Shown in pieces: positions 22,826 to 32,919 of a DNA stretch of 64,000 bases (position 1 is the stretch's first letter; each line of letters begins with the position of its first letter). Under the pieces are notes generated by a model that was given only the letters and a program-made list of their open reading frames with translations, did not search any database and was not told where the DNA came from. A program made the translations under genes and the position numbers. This DNA is from Aradus depressus (Eukaryota; Arthropoda; Insecta; Hemiptera; Aradidae): the NCBI GenBank assembly GCA_963662175.1, contig OY759215.1:25533079-25597078 (forward strand), in the 5' to 3' direction.

Positions 22826-23240
22826 AGTTATTGTGACCCCTGGCACTACGAGGTCATATCGCCAACGTCTACAGTGGGACTCCTACATTTTGCCTACCTA
22901 GATTTATTTACTTCCCCCCTTCCCTTTGAGCGATTTGGCTGAAAATCGTAGATATCGTCTTTATGAGGCGTCGATACATTTATTTTATCGGTTGTCATCG
23001 TGCTCACAGTCAAATAGATAGGGTTTTTTTCTAGGATTTGAAGTCAGGGGGTGAAATTACATGGGACTCCTAAATGTTGCCTATCCAGGCTTAGTTACTG
23101 AAGGTAGGGGTAGGGATACTCGACATCGTACAGGCTCAGGACGATCGCTTAACGCGTGCTCAAAAAATTTTTCACCTTCCAAAGGCCTCGACCTGGTTCC
23201 GAAACCGCGATCTTGAGTTGAGTAGGCAAGTACGCTATAG
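22826..23240 (-). mobile_element. SINE-A copy interrupted by a DR1 fragment
   Basis: 22,826-22,905 and 23,058-23,240 are two parts of a diverged minus-strand SINE-A. The sequence TGGGACTCCTA followed by TTGCCTA is present at both edges of the interruption. The intervening 150 bp carries DR1 words (CCCTTCCCTTTGAGCGATTT, GGCTGAAAATCGTAG). An open frame of 157 codons over 23,081-23,554 runs through this SINE and is not credible as a gene. Confidence 0.6.
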
Positions 23241-23754
23241 TATACTGTTATTATTGGACTGTTATTTAGTCGCAGAAATGTCACTGAGAAAGCTAAATAA
23301 CAGTAACGCAGAAATGGAGGAACAATAAATTGAATCGCACTCAGAAACAGAGAGAATAGCTCAAAGTTTAGGAGAAGTTGAGAAAGGGAGCTATTAAGAG
23401 CAAGTAAAGCCCCAGTAAGCTCCAAGCCTCTCAATGGAGGACTTAGGAGGATCCAGGGTGATAAGTCTTGGAGGCGATCAAGTCCGATTTTAACTCTTGG
23501 ATTGCCATCTAAACAGATTTCACATTGTGTTTTCTTATTGGTAGCTGTACTCATACTAAATGTAAAATCCTAAAGTTACAGGAATTCCTTCATAAAAATA
23601 AGAGAAATTCGGAGCTGCACGGAATTTTATCATAGAGCATATTTATTTTAATTTAACTTGTTTTTCCGAGTCTTATCATTTCGTCTGTTGGATTTTTTGT
23701 TAGACGGCCATTTTTATCTCGAGGTTATTTTGATGAGAGCTATATTTAATATTT

Positions 23755-24075
23755 TTTCTTCCCCAGCTGTACGAAATTAAAGGTAGTTATGTAATAGGCT
23801 CAGTTTTCAAAGAAATTTTGAGTTTTTTAATTTTCTGATTCCAAAAACAAAAAAAAAAAAAAAACAATTCTGTCTGTGTGTATGTTTGTGAACAGGATAA
23901 CTCCCGATAGAACGAATGTATCGACACGACATTTTATATGTGTATACACAACTCTCTACAGATAACACGTACTGATTTTCAGCTAAATCGGCCAAAGGAA
24001 GGGGCGATTAGCGAGGAGGCTTCACACTAAAACTTCTCAATGTTTTGCGACAAATGTCTAACTTGGAATCCTCAC
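23755..24075 (+). repeat. DR1 copy
   Basis: Starts CTTCCCCAGCTGTACG and follows the family order through GTTATGTAATAGGCTCAG, CTGTCTGTGTGTATGTTTGT, GAATGTATCGACACGAC and AAATCGGCCAAAGGAAGGGG. Confidence 0.75.
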
Positions 24076-24099
24076 ACGAGACTGAAAAGAAAAGAAATG

Positions 24100-24660
24100 A
24101 ACAGACGTTAAATTTTTACTAAGATTACTAGACAAAAGATCCAAATTAATTTTGAAAACAAAACGACTTATATACAAGGCAGTATTCAAACCTATGTATT
24201 CAACATTGGGATTCTGCCAAGGCTTCCAATCTCCAGCTCATCAAATCCTTTCAATCAAAAATTCTTCGTAAAATAGCCATGGCTCCTTATTACGTCTCCA
24301 ACAAAACTCTTCACACTTACCTTAACATACCTTTTGTCACCGAAGTCGCTAAATCCAAGTATGAAAAATTATTTTCCCCTCTTAGTCCCCACAAAAATCC
24401 TCTAGTCCGTGTCCTCCATTCTGTCATTCTTCCCCAACGACGGATTAAGGGTCAATGGCCTAGAGACCTCCTTACCAGTAGCAGTGACAGTGACACTGAT
24501 TAGTTATAAATGAGAGGAAATCAGTGACTAGAGAATATCACTACTGGGTGATCTTGACATTTCGACATTGCCATTATCTCTCTATTAGCACATTTGCTTG
24601 TTGTATTTATTTTTATACAATTGTAAATATCTATTTGTGAATAAAAAATACAAAAAAAAA
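24100..24660 (+). mobile_element. LINE J2 3' end, 5'-truncated copy
   Basis: The C-terminal end of a Jockey-type reverse transcriptase ORF. One frame gives RLIYKAVFKPMYST, a second gives KASNLQLIKSFQSKILRKIA and continues MAPYYVSNKTLHTYLNIPFV to a stop at 24,503. At least one frameshift separates them. A short 3' UTR ends with AATAAAAAATAC and an A run at about 24,650. The copy at 53.9 kb is from the same family. There is no RT core, so it is a dead 5'-truncated insertion. Confidence 0.8.
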
Positions 24661-24708
24661 ATACGCTAATAATTAATTTTTCCCTCGATGACATATCTAT
24701 CTATCCCC

Positions 24709-25015
24709 TCAAGAACGTGAGTTCGAAACCCGACCGAGGCCCTTAGTTTATTTTATCTGAGAGGTAAAATAAACTTAAGCACGCCGTCCTTCGGATGGGA
24801 CGTTAAGCGATGGTCCCGAGCCTGTACGATGTCAGATACTCGTTAAAGACCCCTGCCCTAGGTGAATACAAATTTAGGATAGGCAAAATTTAGGACTCCC
24901 ACAGTAGAGTCGGGCTCATGTCCACCAGAGTGACGAAAGAGCGTTCTGGTAGTAGGCGATGATGACCTCGTAGTTAAAGCCCGGACATGAGTCTTAAAAC
25001 CTAACCTAATCTAAC
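24709..25015 (+). mobile_element. SINE-A, 5'-truncated
   Basis: Lacks the A box and starts within the tRNA-like head just before GAGTTCGAAACCCG. The body is close to consensus and the tail is AACCTAACCTAATCTAACCT. The sequence GATGACATATCTATCTATCC flanks it on the left (24,688) and recurs 50 bp past the right end (25,061), so a wider local duplication surrounds it. Confidence 0.88.
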
Positions 25016-25019
25016 CTAT

Positions 25020-25800
25020 ATTTATCCCTTAGAGAGAGAGTAATTGTATAACTTTTCCCCTGATGACATATCTATCTATCCCTTAGAGAGACAGAGTAAA
25101 TATATAATTTTTCATTTCAGTTTATTCTCTTAAAGAGGATCTAACATAAAATTTAATATCTCTGAAAGAGATGATTTATCAGATAAATGAACCATATTTT
25201 TCAGTTTGCCCCTTCTTGTGCTGTTCCCTGGGATTAAACACAATGTTTATTATGTTTTAATAGGGTTATTATTTGAGGGGGGGGAGGAGGGGGGTGTCCT
25301 CAGTTATATTTCACCGAGCCCCTTGGTCCCTGGGCTCACAAGATAAACAGAAGGGTAACTTAATGGACTGAGGGCTGACCGCACATCGGCCAACACAAAC
25401 CATAAAATCAGTTTGTGTGATCCATCGTGTCCTTTTCCTGTTTCCTCTACAACCAGAGACCCAAATTTATTCCATTCTCTAGTTTACAACACATTACATG
25501 AGGGGAGTTTGAGTTGCAGGTTTTCCTAAAGATAACTGAAATATTTTGTGTTGAAAAAGTCGTCTGTAATTATTTGTATTTTTTTTTTTTTTTTTCGCCA
25601 TATTGAAAATATTTTATTATGCATATTTACGATCGGTACAATTTATGTACAATGATAACTAAAATACAAGAGAGAAGAATAAAATAAAATAAATAATAAT
25701 TAAAAAATAATAATAAAGAATAAAAATATAATAATAATAATAAAAATGTCTCCGTGGTCATGTAGAATAATTTAATAATAAATAAAATAATAACTTTTTA
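25020..25800. other. Mixed sequence, no gene seen
   Basis: Contains a G-rich run at about 25,276-25,292, a balanced-composition patch to about 25,500 that I cannot assign, and then AT-rich low-complexity sequence with poly-T and AATAATAA runs. Confidence 0.5.
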
Positions 25801-25810
25801 TAGTATATAT

Positions 25811-25960
25811 TTGGTACCATCGCTTTATGTTCCAACGTTTATTCATATTTATGCTGAATCGATAACGAGGATTCCGTAGCCCACCTGACTGACACCTCAG
25901 AGAAAATTTTCAGCTGACATTTCTATCTGTTTCTATGTATAAATTCATCCTCTTCAAAAT
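25811..25960. repeat. Left arm of a distant inverted repeat
   Basis: About 150 bp, from TTGGTACCATCGCTTTATGT to AAATTCATCCTCTTCAAA, is repeated in reverse complement at 28,701-28,846. The two arms enclose about 2.7 kb that contains a Penelope-like remnant next to the right arm. Confidence 0.9.
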
Positions 25961-26025
25961 ATATATACAATGAGAAAATAATTACGATAATAATAAATAA
26001 AAAAAAATTAAATAATATAATAATG

Positions 26026-26132
26026 ATAAATAAATAAAACAAACTTATTTTTGAAATATTGTCTATTCCACTAAAGACTATCTTTAGTGGAATAGACAAT
26101 ATTTCAAAAATAAGTTTGTTTTATTTATTTAT
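26026..26132. repeat. Near-perfect palindrome, 52-bp arms, 3-bp loop
   Basis: The left arm ends ATTGTCTATTCCACTAAAGA, followed by CTA and then the exact reverse complement. The arm contains the ATTGTCTATTCCAC start of the short dispersed repeat also seen at 55,150, so this may be two such ends joined head to head. Confidence 0.92.
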
Positions 26133-26239
26133 TACAAGTTTCCACAATATGTCCGCGTTTCTCAACTTAGAAGTTGTTAATAATGATAAGAAGAAAAAGA
26201 ATAAGAATATAAAAAAATCGGTTTAAAAAAAAAATATAT

Positions 26240-27195
26240 ACAGGGTGTAACAAGTCGAGAGGGCGATACTTGGGGATCTTATAGTAAATTTAATTCTGAA
26301 CAAAAAAGTTCCTATAAACATAGGTCCACAAATGCTTTGTTTAAAAGTTATAATGAAAAAACTGCAGGGCAAAGAAAGAAATACCTGCAATTGGTATAAG
26401 GGATTAGGATTTGAATAGGGTTCAAGGTTCAATATCATTCATGTAGTCTCATCTGTCCATAAGATGTTGTTACCAAAGTGATGATTGGATGCTAAACGAC
26501 GAAGATACCAGTTACAGAATTGCATCCTTGCTTCACCATCACCCTGTACTAAATACTGTACCTACTGAATTAAAATGATAGGGGCACATACGTTCGCTCC
26601 TTAGGGTTCTGTACACTTCCATATGCAAAACCTGCATTTGAAGCCTGGTTCGACGTGGGCTTGTCGTCGGATTTACTTCAAAAGCTCTGATGATATTTTC
26701 ACTTGGATTTACATTGACTCGTGGATTAATTATTCTGGTGGGCAGCTCTGTAACACGGCCAGTTTCTCTTATTCGTTGATAAGTAGCCTGGAAAACCCTT
26801 CGATGGGCGATCCGTCGAAGAGGGAAACGTCTTCAGTACTCAACAGCTGCATCACTGTTCCCGATACAAAAACCGTACACAAATAGAATATCTGGATACT
26901 CCGCATTCTTGAACATTCGCTGCATTTTATGCAAAACTGATTCACAATAAATGAGATTAGTTGCATTGAAATAGAACCCAACATTCGTAAACATGAATGG
27001 TATTGAACTTTGAACCCTATTCAGATCCTAATCTCTTATACCAATTGCAGGTATTTCTTTCTTTGCCCTGCAGTTTTTTCATTATAACTTTTAAACAAAG
27101 CATTTGCGGACCTATGTTTATAGGAACTTTTTTGTTCAGAATTAAGTTTACTATAAGATCCCTAAGTATCGCCCTCTCGACTTGTTACACCCTGT
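26240..27195. mobile_element. DNA transposon with 204-bp terminal inverted repeats
   Basis: The left repeat (26,240-26,443) begins ACAGGGTGTAACAAGTCGAG and the right (26,992-27,195) is its reverse complement with scattered differences. AT-rich flanks (TATAT and ATATA) leave the target duplication ambiguous. The 548-bp middle holds the N-terminal half of a transposase on the minus strand. The element is 956 bp, well below what a full transposase gene needs. Confidence 0.9.
26439..26916 (-). pseudogene. Psq-like HTH (DUF4817-type) transposase, N-terminal half
   Basis: From the ATG at 26,916 the frame reads MFKNAEYPDILFVYGFCIGN and, past one in-frame TGA, RRFPLRRIAHRRVFQATYQR and IRETGRVTELPTRIINPR. 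This is the helix-turn-helix arrangement of the arthropod transposase family annotated DUF4817. It goes on to NPTTSPRRTRLQMQV and SERMCPYHFNSVG. After a frameshift near 26,545 it reads MQFCNWYLRRLASNHHFGNN and ILWTDET, which carries the probable first catalytic Asp. The C-terminal catalytic half is replaced by the terminal inverted repeat. Family membership is recognised from these motifs. It is inactive because of a stop, a frameshift and truncation. Confidence 0.82.
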
Positions 27196-27369
27196 ATATA
27201 ATAAATACGTGCATAAAAAAATAAAATAAATAATAATAATAATAATATAGGTAATAGTAAATATCCATGTAAAAATATTTTAAAAAAAAAATAATAAAAT
27301 ATAATTACAAAATATAAATATAAAATAGAAATTTATTTATAATTAATTAAATTTTTTTGGCTTCTCTAA

Positions 27370-27800
27370 ACTCTATTCTTCGTCGACCAATTTGTCTGAA
27401 AATCGCCACATTCAATCTTCATATACAGTTTCGTGTCGACGCATACATTATATTAGCAGTTAAAATAATTTCTAAGTTACTCGCCCTCTTCTGATCCACC
27501 CCATTCGGGTAAGAACCTGTAGAGGTTGAACCTCCCCTAAAGCCTCCTCTTCCATATGACTAATTTGGCTGATAATCAGTAGCTGCTTTTCTTAGAGGGC
27601 TCCGAATACACATATTAAATCAAAAATTATATCCGGAGTTATTGTGTTCACAAACATAGTTTTTTTTTATTTATTGATTTTTTTTTTCATTTTTGGAATT
27701 AGGAGATCGGAAAAAACATGAAATTCCGGTGAAAACTCAACATCGAATTAATGATCGATTATAACTTTCGATTACATACTTCGCATAGCTAAGAATATAT
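27370..27800 (-). repeat. DR1 copy, inverted
   Basis: Reverse-strand DR1 landmarks in order: GTCTGAAAATCGCCAC, TTTCGTGTCGACGCATACAT, GGTTGAACCTCCCCTAAAG, AACATGAAATTCCGGTGAAA and a final ACATACTTCGCATAGCTAAG. Confidence 0.7.
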
Positions 27801-28364
27801 GCATTTAACATTACTTACCATTATGTTCGACACTTAAAAAAATCGTGCATAGCAAAGTTCTGTTAAACTTGTTACACTATTAAAGGAATGGGATGAATTA
27901 AGGATTGACTGGCCGACGAAAGGAATCGATCCAATCGAGAGCTAATACTACGAACATGTAAAATATTCAAAAAGTCGATTAGTGAATGTTTAATTAACTC
28001 TTGATTATACGGTTTAATACGGCTCAACTCCCGGAGCTACCGATTGGGTTTTTATTTTTCAAACATTAACATTTTTATATAATATGGAGAGGGCCATTAA
28101 TTATAATTTTGACTTGACTCGCTTTTATTCTTTGTGCAAAAAATTTAGGTAATATAATGTAATAAAAATGGGAATTTATAAAAACGTTTCTACTATGATA
28201 AATACTATAGGTATATAAAAAATAAGAACATATATTATATCACAGTACAAGAAGAAAATTAAAATTCGAACACTCTATATAATAAAAATAGACAATATAT
28301 TAGTGACTAACAAGGGTGAGAATCATAAAGTGAGATTGGCCCATTTATTATAGCTCTATTAATT
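27801..28364. other. AT-rich sequence, no feature seen
   Basis: No gene or repeat family was recognised between the DR1 copy and the Penelope-like remnant. Confidence 0.5.
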
Positions 28365-28640
28365 TTCAGCTGTTCCAGAGAGTCAAGCTGTCCATCTTTT
28401 TCACAAAGACGGGAGTAATTTATTCCCACTGCCTCGTTGAATCGTTGATATGTTCAGCGAATGAAGATTTGTCACCTTATTTTCCTTATTTCAGATATGT
28501 GTTCTTTAACTCGTTCTTTAAATTTACGTCCTGATTGACGTATGTAATCTAAACTGCACGGTTCGCATTGAAGCTGATACAGTCCGCTTCCATTTTCTAT
28601 TTTTAGGTAATAAGTAACCCTACATACATTTTGTACAAAT
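28365..28640 (-). pseudogene. Penelope-like element, GIY-YIG endonuclease remnant
   Basis: The reading SGLYQLQCEPCSLDYIRQSG followed by RKFKERVKEHISEIRK matches the GIY-YIG nuclease domain that ends Penelope-like retroelement proteins: GLY in place of GIY, CxxC, then YIR in place of YIG, with the SGR and KEH motifs. In other frames it continues KSSFAEHINDSTRQW and LCEKDGQLDSLEQLKINRA, the usual C-terminal tail of these proteins. At least two frameshifts are therefore present. The reverse transcriptase part is absent. The adjacent right arm of the 150-bp inverted repeat may be an element terminus, which is inference. Confidence 0.82.
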
Positions 28641-28700
28641 AATAAAAAATAAATAAACATTATAATTATAAAATTAAATTAAAAAAATAAATAAACGAGT

Positions 28701-28846
28701 TTTGAAGAGGATGAATTTATGCATAGAAACAGATAGAAATGTCAGTTGAAAATTTTCTCTGAGGTGTCAGGTGGGCTACGGAATTCTCGTTATCGATTCA
28801 GCATAAATATGAATAAACTTTGGAACATAAAGCGATGGTACCAAAA
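28701..28846. repeat. Right arm of the distant inverted repeat
   Basis: Reverse complement of 25,811-25,960 with a few differences, running from TTTGAAGAGGATGAATTTAT to AAAGCGATGGTACCAAA. Confidence 0.9.
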
Positions 28847-28854
28847 CTGTTCCA

Positions 28855-28983
28855 GCTTCCGAGGAATAGGTACTGGACGCGTAGTTCAGAGGAAATAGAT
28901 ACTGGACGCGTAGTTCAGAGGAAACAGGTACTGGACGCGTAGTTCAGAGGAAACAGGTACTGGACGCGTAGTTCAGAGGAAGA
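28855..28983. repeat. Minisatellite, about 29-bp unit, four copies
   Basis: The unit AGGTACTGGACGCGTAGTTC then AGAGGAAAC is repeated four times with small changes in the first two. Confidence 0.95.
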
Positions 28984-29214
28984 ATGATCAGATCTCTTCC
29001 AGGCGAAGAACGGTATTTCTATCGCCCAGCTCATCTTTAAACCTTACCTTGGTCTTCGTATCAAGTTTATATTGTAAGATTTAATATCATTTGATGTATA
29101 TAGTTTACAAGCTTCATGTACTAAACTATCCAATAACCATGTTATGGTTTAACGGAAATGACGTGGCTTGGAAATGTTTCCTTCCCATTTGTACTTTCTT
29201 ATACCTATAGTATA

Positions 29215-29665
29215 AAAAAAAACAAAAACTTTTTATTGGTTCAGCACAAGTTGGTGCTATGCACAAAATTGAAAACATTAAAAAGTAACTTTTAAATTTA
29301 AAAAAAAAAAAAAAGAGTTCATGGATAATTAACAAAATCTTGGTAGAGACGAGGTTTGAGCCTCCTATCTGGTGTTGGTTCTCCCAACTTGTAGAACTGG
29401 GCCCAGGCACCAGGACGAGATTTTCATGGTAGTCTAGGGTCAGTTTGGTGATGAAAGCCTCGATGTCCGGGATGTCCACTTCCCTTCGGATCCACTGATT
29501 CCGGACGGACCAAGGTGCGCCCACTGCCAAATGAAGGACTTTGTTTTCAAACCTACGAAATTTGTCTAGGTGAGTTTTGCTTGCACCTTGCCAAATGGGT
29601 GAAGCATAGGTGATGAGTGGTTGAACAAGGCTGTGTAGAGTAGTGTGCAGCATTTGTGTCTGAGT
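29215..29665 (-). mobile_element. LINE J4, 5'-truncated insertion with target duplication
   Basis: About 451 bp bounded by a 14-bp duplication, ATACCTATAGTATA (29,201-29,214) and ATACCTACAGTATA (29,666-29,679). The minus-strand frame encodes the C-terminal region after the RT domain: TLHSLVQPLITYASPIWQGA, KFRRFENKVLHLAVGAPW, VRNQWIRREVDIPDIEAF and ITKLTLDYHENL. This resembles the end of Jockey/CR1-type ORF2 proteins. The 3' end on the minus strand is T-rich rather than a clean poly-A. The catalytic core is absent. Confidence 0.82.
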
Positions 29666-29687
29666 ATACCTACAGTATAAGAAAATA

Positions 29688-30035
29688 TTGTAATCAAGCG
29701 ACAATCTGAGATCGAGTTTCCAACTTATTTTCACGTTTCAAAAACATGAATACATTTTGACTATTTTTGCGACTATGCGTACGTGTTTGGAACGTAGTGA
29801 GCGCTTTAACGTAGAACCGATTGTATCTATGAACATGTTTAGAATGAAGTAGACGTGTGCTAACTTAGATCTGATTAGTTTTTCGTCGAAATTGGACGAC
29901 AATTGAGACCACTTTATTTTTCAAATCATTCGCTAATGTGTCCTCACATTTGAGATAAGACCAATATGACAAAAGTTATAACGCCTAGAAAAAATGGAGA
30001 ATGCAATATAATTCCATAGGAAATATTTAAAATTA
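29688..30035 (+). repeat. DR2 copy
   Basis: Contains AATCTGAGATCGAGTTTCCA, TTTTGACTATTTTTGCGAC and the tail GACAAAAGTTATAACGCC. An M2 element follows 100 bp downstream, as in other places. Confidence 0.65.
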
Positions 30036-30133
30036 ATGATTAAATTGTATTGCTTAGCAAAGAATTATAACATTTATTTCTTTTATGTTCAGTTTTTTTA
30101 TTTTGTATGAAAAATCTTAAAAATTAAAAAAAA

Positions 30134-30690
30134 AATGTCTGATGTGGCCATTACAGGGCTATCTTATACCAACCAAGCCTAGAGATCATTCTCTCTCCCT
30201 CTTCTCAAAATCATTTCATACTGGCATTACTAGGTATAAGAAAGTCACTTTCAGAAGGTTAGGTTAGGTTAGGTTTTATGACTCATGCCCGGGCTTTAAC
30301 TACGAGGTCATATCGCCTACTACCAGAGCGCTCTTTCGTCACTCTGGTGGACATGAGCCCGACTCTACTGTGGGAGTCCTAAATTTTGCCTACCTTAAAT
30401 TTTTATTCATCTAGGGTAGGGGTCTTTAACGAGTACCTGACATCGTACAGGCTCGGGACCATCGCTTAACGTCCCATCCGAAGGACGGCGTGCTTAAGTT
30501 TATTTTACCTCCCAGATAAAATAAACTAAGGGCCTCGGTCGGGCTACGAACCCACGACCTTGAGCTCAGAAGTCAAGCACGCATACCACTGAGCTACCGG
30601 CGCCCTCATCACTTTCAGAATTACACTGTACAATGAAACAAAAAAATACTGCTGACGCTAACTCATTACTTTCATAAACCAAGTATGGCC
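30134..30690. mobile_element. M2 palindromic MITE carrying a SINE-A insertion
   Basis: The M2 sequence runs from TGATGTGGCCATTACAGGGC to 30,256 and resumes at 30,609 with TCACTTTCAGAATTACACTG through AAGTATGGCCACA. The SINE-A between them created a duplication of M2 sequence, so M2 was here first. Confidence 0.85.
30257..30608 (-). mobile_element. SINE-A, full-length, with 12-bp target duplication
   Basis: A full copy close to consensus. In sense orientation it opens GAGGGCGCCGGTAGCTCAGT and ends with four AACCT units. It is flanked by TCACTTTCAGAA at 30,245-30,256 and 30,609-30,620. It has the longest telomere-like tail in the window. Confidence 0.95.
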
Positions 30691-30894
30691 ACACAATTTT
30701 TTTTACTTTCTTATTGTTAACGTAACATTTAGTTCCTTTTGATTTTGTTAGAGCTATATTTTTTATGTTTTGTTTAATTAATAATTCTAATAATTATTAA
30801 TATTATTATTATTATTATTACCATTATGCTCAATATTATTTCTGTAATTTATTATTAAGTTTCATTTTACTTAAACTGGTCATATTAACAATTT

Positions 30895-31135
30895 GTGGGA
30901 GGAGCCTATGAATGTGGGAGTGGGGAGAAGTTCGTTCTGGCCGCTGGACAGTGTTGGACAGAGATTCTTCCATGGTCCTTCAGCCTGTTGACATCAGGGC
31001 ACTCCTCAAGGCCACCAACCCGCCGACTTCTCTCGTCAACCCCGGATCGCCTTTCCGTGGACCTCTGAAGTCTGGTAGCTGGCTTATAACTACGCCGACT
31101 GGCCCTTGTATTTGAAATTAAATATATATATTTTT
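30895..31135 (+). other. GC-richer island, possible retroposon 3' end
   Basis: This patch stands out in composition, contains an open frame of 67 codons that I do not recognise, and is followed by AT-rich sequence. It could be a LINE or gene 3' end, but no motif confirms either. Confidence 0.2.
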
Positions 31136-31159
31136 TTTGAAATCTAGTCTATGTTATTT

Positions 31160-31668
31160 ATTAACACTTATACCTATAGTATTGTATTCGTGCGAAAATC
31201 CGAGATCGAGGTTTCCACTGATTATCACGTTTCAAGGTCCCCTTGATACATTTTGGCCATTTTTGCGATGATATCTATGACTGGAAAGTTATGAGATATC
31301 TAACGCAGTAACGGTTGTATCTATGAACATGAGATTTAGAATGAAGAAGGCATGTGCTAACATAGATTTTGGGCGACAATTGAGATCAATTTATTTCGGG
31401 GCTTAAGTACATTTTACAAGATAATCAATCATATATCAAAAATCTCAGATTTTATACAGGAAGCTAGGTTTGCGAGATTCATGCCGAAAACCATCCGAAA
31501 ATATCGTGTTGAAACTTGTTTTTTTTAGACTTTTCCAAGATTTACGGGAAAAGGGTTAGTCCTATTGAAAAAGTGGCTCTCACCAAAAATGTTTCTTAAT
31601 ACATTTCCAATCGGAAATAAGTCTCAAAGAGTGGAAAATAAATTTCTTTACGAAATATTTCAAAATAA
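31160..31668 (+). repeat. DR2 copy, well preserved
   Basis: Begins CTATAGTATTGTATTCGTGC, followed by GAAAATCCGAGATCGAGG, GTTTCAAGGTCCCCTTGATA, TTTGGCCATTTTTGCGATG and GGTTGTATCTATGAACATGA. It is non-coding and is followed directly by an M2 element. Confidence 0.7.
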
Positions 31669-31679
31669 TTTTCAAATTT

Positions 31680-31905
31680 GAACCACTTTTGTACAGATCC
31701 CTACCCTTCCCCCCAAATTCATTTCATACTGGCATTACGGGATATAAGAATATTGTACTCAAAATTACTCAGTACAATGAAACAAAGAAAACTGCTGAGA
31801 CAAACATATTACTTTCATATATCCAGGAATATGAAATGAATAGGAGAGGGGGAGGGGGAGTGGTTTGTATAAGAAAGTCCTGCTATTGACATATAACATA
31901 TTTAC
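31680..31905. mobile_element. M2 palindromic MITE
   Basis: The left half has CACTTTTGTACAGATCC and TTTCATACTGGCATTAC. The right half has GAAATGAATAGGAGAGGGGG and TTTGTATAAGAAAGTCCTGC. A weak frame across it is a by-product. Confidence 0.7.
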
Positions 31906-32919
31906 ATATGTTATGTGTTATTGAAGTATATATTATTATTAATTGGTGGATCTTTATGGAGAGGTTTTAATAGTTTCTATTCCCCAGATTTCTCTTGTGT
32001 TGACCTGATAATGAGATATCAGTTTCCCAAGGACTGTTATTAGAAGCGGATGCGGCACTTAGTTGTGTGGGCTATAATGGTTTCCCCGTACAGAGATTAT
32101 CCAAACAATGATTTGACAGAAGGGGTTTTCCTTCATTAATCTCCTCCGAAGGTTTGAGATAATTGTTCCAGTTTTCCCACAAAATAAACGCTTCCCTGGT
32201 ATCACAAAAGAATTACTGTCAGTAGCATTCCGCACAAAAACTTGCGCAATTCATTAGCGTTCAAATAATACCAAAAAAAGCGATCTAGAAATTGGCCCTG
32301 CCGAATAAGTTTTTTGAAAAAAGCACCATTTTGCGAGGCAGTACAAAACGTATTATTGTCAGCACAATCCACCACAAACCGAGCACAATCGATTGGCTAT
32401 AATTTTACTAGATACTTCTCCACATTTATATTGTATATGTACGCATAGATGTACTACTGATGATGACGCAGTTGTTGAAAATGGTTGGTTAATAAAACAG
32501 TGGGAAGACAATAATATGATAAAACTCTTTTCATATCTTACCATCACATTGATCGTTGTTTATTTCAAGGCTCCCTATTCCTTTGAATACAGAAATCCTC
32601 AAACAAAATAAAGGGGAACAAAATAATAATACTGAATACAATGTAAAAAATAATATATTATAAAAAAAAAATTCAATAACGCAAAAAATAATGAATCTTG
32701 TTAATAATAATAAAATTAAAAATTAACGTGAGTTTAGAAGAAATTTATATCAACATATGTCAAAAAGATTTGGTAAATAATTATTATATATTATCGGACA
32801 TATCGAATCTATAATAAAAACAAACAGAATATCAATTCTTAAAACAAAAAAAAAAGGTATATACCTACATATAAATATATATTGTTAGAAAAAATAATCA
32901 CTAAAGGTAATTTTTTTTT
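31906..32919. other. Sequence with no recognised gene or repeat
   Basis: The first 350 bp have fairly balanced composition and no copy in the window. The rest is AT-rich. Overlapping short frames on both strands near 32,359-32,611 show no domain. Confidence 0.5.

Noticed and set aside
23081..23554. 157-codon minus-strand open frame
   Set aside because: Its C-terminal third is SINE-A sequence and the rest has no domain or coding-like features.
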